A stretch of DNA of 64,000 nt from an uncultured Bacteroidota bacterium (GTDB lineage: Bacteria > Bacteroidota > Bacteroidia > Bacteroidales > WCHB1-69). Of the stretch, positions 58,632-64,000 are shown piece by piece; the stretch's first letter is position 1; the number at the start of each line of letters is the position of its first letter. The stretch is from NCBI GenBank assembly GCA_902786595.1, contig CADADB010000011.1, forward strand, positions 25,462 through 89,461, read 5' to 3'. The notes beneath the pieces were generated by a model. The model worked only from the letters and a program-made list of their open reading frames with translations, did not search any database and had not been told where the DNA came from. The position numbers and the translations under genes are program-made.

Positions 58632-60662
58632 ATGATCAAACAGAAATCCATAGACAGTGTGATGGCCTCCGTCCGTATTGAGGAAGTGGTCGGCGATTTT
58701 GTCTCTTTGCGTAAGCAAGGACAGGATTTTGTGGGTATTTGTCCTTTTCATGATGACAAGAATCCTTCGTTGCATGTGAGCCCGCGCCTCGGCATTTACA
58801 AGTGCTTCGTGTGCGATGCAGCGGGAAACCCCGTCAAATTCCTGATGGAGCATGAGAAGATGACCTATCCCGAAGCTATTGAATATCTGGCCAAAAAATA
58901 CGGCATCCCTTTGGAGTATGAGCGTAACGAGAGCGACGAGGAACGGCAACAGCGTAGTTTGCGCGAAAGTCTGCTGATAGTCAACGAATTCGCTCAAAAG
59001 TACTTTATGGAACAGCTGCGCAACACCGAGGAGGGCAAGCTCATGGGCATGGCCTACCTGAAGGAACGCGGTTTCAAGGATGACACTATTGACAAATTCG
59101 GGCTCGGTTATTGTCCCGATGGCTGGGATAATTTCACGAAGGCGGCATTGGAGAAAGGGTATAAAGAGGAATACCTGACAGAATTGGGCCTGACGGGCAA
59201 GTCGCAGAGTGGAAAGTTGTATGACATCTATCGTGGGCGTGTGATTTTCCCCATCCACAACGATGCTGGCAAGGTCATCGGCTTCGGTGGGCGTATTTTG
59301 AAAAAAGACGGCAAAGATCCGAGAAAGTACGTCAACTCCCGCGAAAACACGATTTACCACAAGAGTGATACGCTTTACGGCATCTATTTCGCCAAAAACG
59401 CCATCCATAAACAGCAAAATGTCTATTTGGTGGAGGGTTATACCGATGTGATTTCCATGCACGAATCGGGGGTGGAGAACGTGGTGGCATCTTCCGGCAC
59501 TTCGCTCACGCAAGGCCAGATCCGCATGATCACCAAGCGCACCCAGAACATCACGGTGCTCTACGACGGCGACATGGCGGGCATCAAGGCCTCCATGCGC
59601 GGCATCGACATGCTGTTAGAGCAGGGACTCAAAATACGTGTTTGTCTGCTTCCCGATGGCGAAGATCCTGATTCTTTCGCCAAAAAACATCGTGACAGCG
59701 AGTTACAAGACTATCTTGCTTCCGAATCCAAAGATTTTCTGCTCTTCAAGGCGGATATCTTGTCGAAAGAGGCGGGCAATGACCCCATCAAGCGTGCCTC
59801 CATGGTGAACGAGATTCTGAAATCCATCAGTTGTGTAAAGGACAACATCGAGCGGGCGTTTTACGTGAAGGAGTGCGCGAAACTGTTTGATTTGTCGGAG
59901 AACGACCTCAATATGAATCTGCGCCGTTTTGTGTGGGAAAAAACGAAGGAGCAGAGCCGGATAGCGCAACAGCAACAACAGCAGCAAGGGCTACAGCAAG
60001 GTGTTACCGTGCCTGTCACGGCAGATCAGCAGGAAACTCCCGACCTTATCGAAACTAAAAAGCATCCTGATCTCTCACAACAGACGGATTTACTGTTTGA
60101 AGCGGAGAAGGATTTGATTCTGTTGATGTTAAACTACGGCAACTATGTGATTTATGAGGTCGGGCAGAGTGAAGAGTCGCATGCGAACGGACTTCGAGTC
60201 GATCAATATGTCTGCAACGAGATGGCCAAAGAGGACATCCGCTTCCATTATCCTTTATTGGAAAAGATTTTCAACCAGTATGTGGATTGGGCTTCCTATA
60301 TCGGCAACCAGGATCAGATTATCCGCAATTTCACGTTGTCGGACAATCCGCAGGTCAGCGAGTTTGTGATTCAGAATATTCCAGTGGAGGAACCCAAATA
60401 CAGCACACGCTGGAAAGAAAAATACGACATTCATACACACACCACGCGCAATAATATCCGCGCATTACAGAATGAGGTGCAGAACATTCTGCTCACCCTG
60501 AAACTGAGAATTTTGGAAAAGGATGCGGAAACCATACATAAAATTCTGGAAAACAAGGAATTGGCAGAAGAAGATATGGCTCTTGCTTTGAATCAGTTGA
60601 ACAAAATCATCCAGTTAAAGAAGGTCATATCCCAGCGTCTGAACCGTGTGGTGAGCCGGTAA
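58632..60662 (+). CDS. dnaG: DNA primase
   Basis: 676 residues. CHC2 zinc site with Cys37, His40, Cys58 and Cys61 (GICPFHDDKNPSLHVSP; YKCFVCDAAGN). The RNA-polymerase TOPRIM domain has the RGRVIFPIHN and GFGGRIL segments, LVEGYTDVISMHESG and YDGDMAGIKAS with DPDSFAKK. A glutamine-rich linker (QQQQQQQGLQQG, near 445-456) leads to the C-terminal DnaB-interacting helical domain. It makes primers for replication. Divergent from nadD. Confidence 0.96.
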   Translation: MIKQKSIDSVMASVRIEEVVGDFVSLRKQGQDFVGICPFHDDKNPSLHVSPRLGIYKCFVCDAAGNPVKFLMEHEKMTYPEAIEYLAKKYGIPLEYERNESDEERQQRSLRESLLIVNEFAQKYFMEQLRNTEEGKLMGMAYLKERGFKDDTIDKFGLGYCPDGWDNFTKAALEKGYKEEYLTELGLTGKSQSGKLYDIYRGRVIFPIHNDAGKVIGFGGRILKKDGKDPRKYVNSRENTIYHKSDTLYGIYFAKNAIHKQQNVYLVEGYTDVISMHESGVENVVASSGTSLTQGQIRMITKRTQNITVLYDGDMAGIKASMRGIDMLLEQGLKIRVCLLPDGEDPDSFAKKHRDSELQDYLASESKDFLLFKADILSKEAGNDPIKRASMVNEILKSISCVKDNIERAFYVKECAKLFDLSENDLNMNLRRFVWEKTKEQSRIAQQQQQQQGLQQGVTVPVTADQQETPDLIETKKHPDLSQQTDLLFEAEKDLILLMLNYGNYVIYEVGQSEESHANGLRVDQYVCNEMAKEDIRFHYPLLEKIFNQYVDWASYIGNQDQIIRNFTLSDNPQVSEFVIQNIPVEEPKYSTRWKEKYDIHTHTTRNNIRALQNEVQNILLTLKLRILEKDAETIHKILENKELAEEDMALALNQLNKIIQLKKVISQRLNRVVSR

Positions 60663-60666
60663 TTAT

Positions 60667-60701
60667 ATCTCCTCGTATCTCGCGTATCTGCGCGTATTAT
60701 T
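60667..60701. repeat. Dispersed repeat TCTCCTYGTATC...GCGTAT (copy 2)
   Basis: TCTCCTCGTATCTCGCGTAT followed by CTGCGCGTATTATTC, 4 nt after the dnaG stop; about 30 of 35 positions match the copy after rho (47422). A CATCATACATCAT array follows at 60716-60742. Confidence 0.6.
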
Positions 60702-60756
60702 CCTATGAATATTCATCACTCATCATACATCATACATCATTCATAATTAAAAATAC

Positions 60757-60764
60757 TATCTTTG
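60757..60764 (+). promoter_or_regulatory. -7 box TATCTTTG of yitT
   Basis: TATCTTTGCCGCC, 26 nt before the ATG at 60791. Confidence 0.7.
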
Positions 60765-60790
60765 CCGCCTCAATTTAACCACTTGATAAT

Positions 60791-61708
60791 ATGAAACTAA
60801 CCGCTGAAAAACGTAAAGAAATCATCAAAACCTACGCCCTGATTATCTTGGGCACGTTCATCATGTCCATCGGGTTTGTGGTGTTCATTTCGCCGCTGAA
60901 GCTGGCGCCAGGCGGTGTTTATGGTATTGCCATCATTCTGCACCACGTGTTCAACTTTCCCATCGGTCTTTCGGGCATCTGCCTCGATTTGCCGCTGCTG
61001 CTTATCGGAACGTTGTGGCTCGGTCCGAAGTTCGGGGCGAAAACGCTCGTGGGAGTGATCACACTGCCGGCTTTCATCTCGCTATGGGAGAAGGTCTATG
61101 GCTACGCACCGTTGATTGCTTTACCTGGTGATCCCATGACTCCCGATCCTTCCGCCACCTTTATTCTCGCATTGTGCGGTGGTGTGATTATCGGTATCGG
61201 ACTAGGTTTGATTTTCAGGACCCGTGCCACATCCGGCGGCACCGATATCATCGCTATGATCCTCGGCAAATACATCAAACATATCCCGTTAGGCACCCTG
61301 CTCATTTGCGTGGACTCCACCATTGTGCTCATCGCTTTGGCTGCTTTCAAAGACTGGACTATTCCGCTCTATTCCTGGTTGGTGATATATGTGACGGGAA
61401 TTGTCATGGACAAGGTCATCGCTGGCTTCCACGGGAACAAGGCGGTACTCATCATTTCCGACAAATACGAAGAAATACGGCAACGCATCTTTGATGAGCT
61501 GGACCGCGGTGGCACATACCTCAACGGTGAGGGTATGTACAATCACGATGAAAAGAAGATCATCTTCACCTCCATCTCGCGCAAACAGCTGCCCGTGCTC
61601 ATCCACTTCGTCCACGAAATCGATGACAAAGCATTCGTCACCATATTAGATGCTTCCGAAACCTTGGGTTACGGATTCAACTCGTTGCGTGAAAAAGCGT
61701 TGAACTAA
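60791..61708 (+). CDS. YitT-family membrane protein (DUF161/DUF2179)
   Basis: 305 residues. Five to six hydrophobic helices (TYALIILGTFIMSIGFVVFI, GGVYGIAIILHHVF, LILALCGGVIIGIGLGLIF, LGTLLICVDSTIVLIALAAF, YSWLVIYVTGIVMD) with GLIFRTRATSGGTDIIAMIL typical of the family. A soluble C-terminal DUF2179 domain follows (GFHGNKAVLIISDKYEEIRQ; GRGTTYLNG-like RGGTYLNGEGMY; KKIIFTSISRKQLP). It lies in the inner membrane; transport function is proposed for the family but unproven. The stop is followed at once by a CTATTGG array. Confidence 0.92.
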   Translation: MKLTAEKRKEIIKTYALIILGTFIMSIGFVVFISPLKLAPGGVYGIAIILHHVFNFPIGLSGICLDLPLLLIGTLWLGPKFGAKTLVGVITLPAFISLWEKVYGYAPLIALPGDPMTPDPSATFILALCGGVIIGIGLGLIFRTRATSGGTDIIAMILGKYIKHIPLGTLLICVDSTIVLIALAAFKDWTIPLYSWLVIYVTGIVMDKVIAGFHGNKAVLIISDKYEEIRQRIFDELDRGGTYLNGEGMYNHDEKKIIFTSISRKQLPVLIHFVHEIDDKAFVTILDASETLGYGFNSLREKALN

Positions 61709-61800
61709 CTATTGGCTATTGGCTATTGGCTGTTGGCTATTGGCATATTGGCTGAAAGCCAATTAAAGCCAAAAGCCAACAGCTAAATGCTAAAAGCTAT
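61709..61800. repeat. Heptamer array CTATTGG with inverted half
   Basis: CTATTGG three times, CTGTTGG, CTATTGG and CATATTGG run from the base after the yitT stop; then the inverted words (GCCAATTAAAGCC, AAAGCCAACAGC) run to the stop of the convergent S41 peptidase gene at 61797. The convergent gap is thus one imperfect inverted repeat. Confidence 0.85.
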
Positions 61801-63560
61801 TTTCCAGAGTCAACCTTATACTTCTTAAAGATCTTCTTGTTATTCATAATCTCCACAGCTTGCTGGAAAGTGTCGTCGCTTTCGAGGAAGACACGGTAGG
61901 CATCGCCGTAGCCGTACAGCCCGCGGGCAATTTCAAAGCGCAGATATTCTTTGATGAACTCGGCGGCATGTTCTTCGTTGCGAAGATGTTGCAGCTCCGC
62001 GTAGGTCTTGTTGAGGTAATTGGTGAACATTGTGTCAAAAGACTGCTGGTCAAAATCTTCCGTGCTCTTATAGAGGGAATCCAGTTTCTCTTTGTTCTCC
62101 TTGAGGAAGGCGTTGGCGAAGTCGCTAAAGACAAAGGACGCTTTGTCGCTCACGCCCTCTTCCTTGGCAAAAGCCATAAATTCCTTGTAGAAATCATCGG
62201 AGATCTTGTAATTCTTTTGGAAATCCTCAAATTTCGGGTATTGTTTCAATAACGCGTCGCGATTGTTTTCCAGATAATCGACGGAGAAGCTGCCAAACAC
62301 GCCTTTTCTGGCGATTTCATTGTAAAGGGTGGAGTATTTGGTGGTATCCAGCGGGATGAAGATGTCGGGCATGATACCACCACCGCCATAAACCACACGG
62401 CCCTTTGGCGTTTTATATTTCAGTGAATCCGGGAATTTGATGTTTTCCGCGGTGTAATATTCGCCATTGTTGGCGCGGGTCTGTAGATCCTTGAAGTAAG
62501 CGTCCAAACCGTCGTCGTAGGGTTTCTGGATGCAACGGCCAGTGGGGGTATAGTAGTGGGAGATAGTAAGACGCACTTCGGATTGGTCAATAAGTCGCAA
62601 TGGTTTCTGTACCAATCCTTTACCGAAAGTTCTGCGCCCGACGATCAGTCCGCGGTCCCAATCTTGGATGCATCCAGAGGTGATTTCAGAAGCGGAGGCG
62701 GAGTTTTCGTCAACAAGTACAATCAGTTTGCCCTCTTCAAAAAGGCCCTCTTCGGAAGAGAAGTATTTCTCGCCGGTTTTGCGGAAATTGTCGGTATAGA
62801 CAATCATGCGTTTGCCGGAGATGAACTGGTCGCAGATTTCGAAGGCCACGTTGAGGTAGCCGCCGCCGTTGCCGCGCAGGTCGAGAATCAAGTTCTTCAT
62901 GCCCTGTTCTTTCAAGCTGCGGATGGCCTTTTTGAGTTCAGTGGTGGAAGTGGCGGCGAACCGTTCAAGTTTGATGTAGCCGGTGGCGGAGTCGGCCATG
63001 AAGCTGACATTGATGCTGTACATCGGGATGGCGCCGCGGGTGATGACAAAGTCGATGGGCTCCTTTTTGCGGCCGCGCACCACGGTGACTTTCACCTTGG
63101 AGCCCTTTTTGCCACGCAGGTGTTTGCGCACCCAGTCGTTGCTGATGTCCTTGCCCACGGCCACGGTGTCATCGACTTTGATGATCTTGTCGCCGGCCAT
63201 GAGTCCAACTTTCTCCGAAGGACCGTCGATGATGACTTCCATCACGTTGATGGTGTCTTTGATGAGCTGGAAAGTCACGCCGATGCCATCGAAGGAACCC
63301 TGCAGCGGCTCGGTCATGGCAGCCACGTCCTTGGACGGAATATAGGCCGTATGTGGATCCAACTCTTTGAGCATCTCGTTGATGGACTTATCGACTAAAG
63401 GGTCGAAATCCACCGAATCCACATACATGGAGTTGATGGCGTTGAGTAGCTGGTCCATCTTGGTTTTGTTCTGCTGGTAATGTTTGTTCGGGGACTGCGC
63501 GAAAAGGGTAGTTCCAATGGCTAACATGCTGAAAACAGCGACGATGACTTTATTTTTCAT
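61797..63560 (-). CDS. S41-family C-terminal processing peptidase (CtpA/Prc-like)
   Basis: 587 residues with a signal peptide (VIVAVFSMLAIGTTLFAQ). An N-terminal helical part (YVDSVDFDPLVDKSINEMLKELDPHTAY), a PDZ domain (GSFDGIGVTFQLIKDTINVM; GLMAGDKIIKVDDTVAVG), then the protease core: LILDLRGNGGGYLNVA, DENSASASEITSGCIQD with the catalytic Ser, and GRRTFGKGLVQ with the Lys. Acts in the periplasm trimming protein C-termini or muropeptidases. A ~180-residue C-terminal helical extension follows. Confidence 0.93.
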   Translation of the reverse strand: MKNKVIVAVFSMLAIGTTLFAQSPNKHYQQNKTKMDQLLNAINSMYVDSVDFDPLVDKSINEMLKELDPHTAYIPSKDVAAMTEPLQGSFDGIGVTFQLIKDTINVMEVIIDGPSEKVGLMAGDKIIKVDDTVAVGKDISNDWVRKHLRGKKGSKVKVTVVRGRKKEPIDFVITRGAIPMYSINVSFMADSATGYIKLERFAATSTTELKKAIRSLKEQGMKNLILDLRGNGGGYLNVAFEICDQFISGKRMIVYTDNFRKTGEKYFSSEEGLFEEGKLIVLVDENSASASEITSGCIQDWDRGLIVGRRTFGKGLVQKPLRLIDQSEVRLTISHYYTPTGRCIQKPYDDGLDAYFKDLQTRANNGEYYTAENIKFPDSLKYKTPKGRVVYGGGGIMPDIFIPLDTTKYSTLYNEIARKGVFGSFSVDYLENNRDALLKQYPKFEDFQKNYKISDDFYKEFMAFAKEEGVSDKASFVFSDFANAFLKENKEKLDSLYKSTEDFDQQSFDTMFTNYLNKTYAELQHLRNEEHAAEFIKEYLRFEIARGLYGYGDAYRVFLESDDTFQQAVEIMNNKKIFKKYKVDSGK

Positions 63561-63599
63561 TGGGTTATTATTGGTTTTATTCTATTCTGAAAAAGACGG

Positions 63600-63607
63600 C
63601 AAAAATA
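63600..63607 (-). promoter_or_regulatory. -7 box TATTTTTG of the S41 peptidase gene
   Basis: TATTTTTGCCGTC on the minus strand, 39 nt before the ATG. Confidence 0.7.
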
Positions 63608-63713
63608 CGGTTTTTTTTGGATTTTTTATTCGCTTTTTTAGACGTATTTTTGACATAAACTTAGACAAATAACATAGACTTTGGAATTCATCGAAAAATT
63701 AATCACTAATTAC

Positions 63714-63734
63714 TATTGCCTATTGCCTATTGCC
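63714..63734. repeat. Heptamer array TATTGCC, 3 units
   Basis: Three exact TATTGCC units upstream of the last promoter. The inverted word (AGGCAATAG, GGCAACA) occurs at 16954-16983 upstream of the MORN gene. Confidence 0.75.
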
Positions 63735-63744
63735 TAAAAAAAAG

Positions 63745-63752
63745 TATCTTTG
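63745..63752 (+). promoter_or_regulatory. -7 box TATCTTTG of the final gene
   Basis: TATCTTTGCGGCA, 25 nt before the ATG at 63778. Confidence 0.7.
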
Positions 63753-63777
63753 CGGCAACAATAAAAACCTCCGCGAT

Positions 63778-64000
63778 ATGAAAAGGTTATACATCATCAT
63801 CGCCCTTGTCCTATGGGGTTGCGCACAAATGGCGAGTGCGCAGAACGAAGGCAAGGAGTTCTGGTTTACAGACGGGATTTCGGGAGCTCGGTATGAATAC
63901 TATTATCCAGGTCAGTCTTTGGATAGTGCCATCATATATGTGTTAGGGCAAACGTATTGCACGGGATATATTGAAAATCCATACACTTCCTATCATGTGG
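63778..64000 (+). CDS. Secreted protein, N-terminal fragment (IgGFc-binding-like start)
   Basis: Only 74 codons are inside the window. A signal peptide (MKRLYIIIALVLWGCAQMASAQ) is followed by NEGKEFWFTDGISGARYEYYY, which resembles the opening of IgGFc-binding-type domains (EFW followed by strands) common in large T9SS cargo proteins. The rest, including any sorting domain, lies outside, so this is a guess from the first 50 mature residues. Confidence 0.6.
   Translation, partial: MKRLYIIIALVLWGCAQMASAQNEGKEFWFTDGISGARYEYYYPGQSLDSAIIYVLGQTYCTGYIENPYTSYHV

Overview
The window is a chromosomal segment from a member of the Bacteroidota, most likely the order Bacteroidales. The evidence is: five secreted proteins that end in a type IX secretion (T9SS) type A sorting domain; a Porphyromonas-type peptidylarginine deiminase relative; a Rho factor with a long disordered N-terminal insertion; a KtrAB/TrkAH-type potassium pair; and promoters carrying the Bacteroides -7 box TAnnTTTG, with almost no Shine-Dalgarno sequences. 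Glycosidases for xylan/beta-glucan (GH3) and N-acetylglucosaminides (GH89) fit a gut or rumen lifestyle, but the species cannot be named from this sequence.

Layout. 1-4.3 kb: the 3' end of uvrB, a lipid/LPS pair (acyltransferase, heptosyltransferase), convergent trmO, and an AT-rich orphan gene with a TTG start. 4.4-13.5 kb, mostly minus strand: a sugar MFS transporter with a SHOCT protein and rpe; a GH3 glycosidase with a T9SS beta-helix protein; an orphan LytTR regulator; a chagasin-like lipoprotein with a GT2. 13.6-20.9 kb: tRNA-Lys, folE, an MBL hydrolase, a 17-unit MORN protein, two T9SS cargo proteins (one PPAD-like), tRNA-Arg and tRNA-Gln. 21-30 kb, plus strand: nusA-infB, a four-gene ABC transporter/GntR operon under a large dyad operator, and a subtilase fused to a predicted outer-membrane beta-barrel. 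30-45 kb, minus strand: miaA, a phosphoesterase, rlmB, PAS protein, trkH-trkA, mutS2, SDR, sufS, tilS, DUF4837, folP and another T9SS protein. 45-64 kb: rho, a serine hydrolase, a PHP phosphatase, CBS protein, queD, a T9SS endonuclease I, holA, hsp20, GH89, rlmD, divergent nadD/dnaG, yitT, an S41 peptidase and the start of a secreted protein.

Most genes are housekeeping (tRNA modification: trmO, miaA, tilS, queD; rRNA methylation: rlmB, rlmD; replication and repair: uvrB, mutS2, holA, dnaG; transcription and translation: nusA, rho, infB) interspersed with cell-surface and secreted proteins. No prophage, insertion sequence, CRISPR array or integron was seen.

The most unusual signal is non-coding. 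Many intergenic gaps hold short tandem arrays with a period of 7 nt but different words, repeatedly starting at or across a stop codon. A second family of dispersed palindromes (GTAGAGACG...CGTCTCTAC and relatives) lies in gaps and in two cases reaches into coding sequence. Twenty-six promoter-like -7 boxes fit a tighter consensus, TAYNTTTGC, some only 5-10 nt from the start codon.
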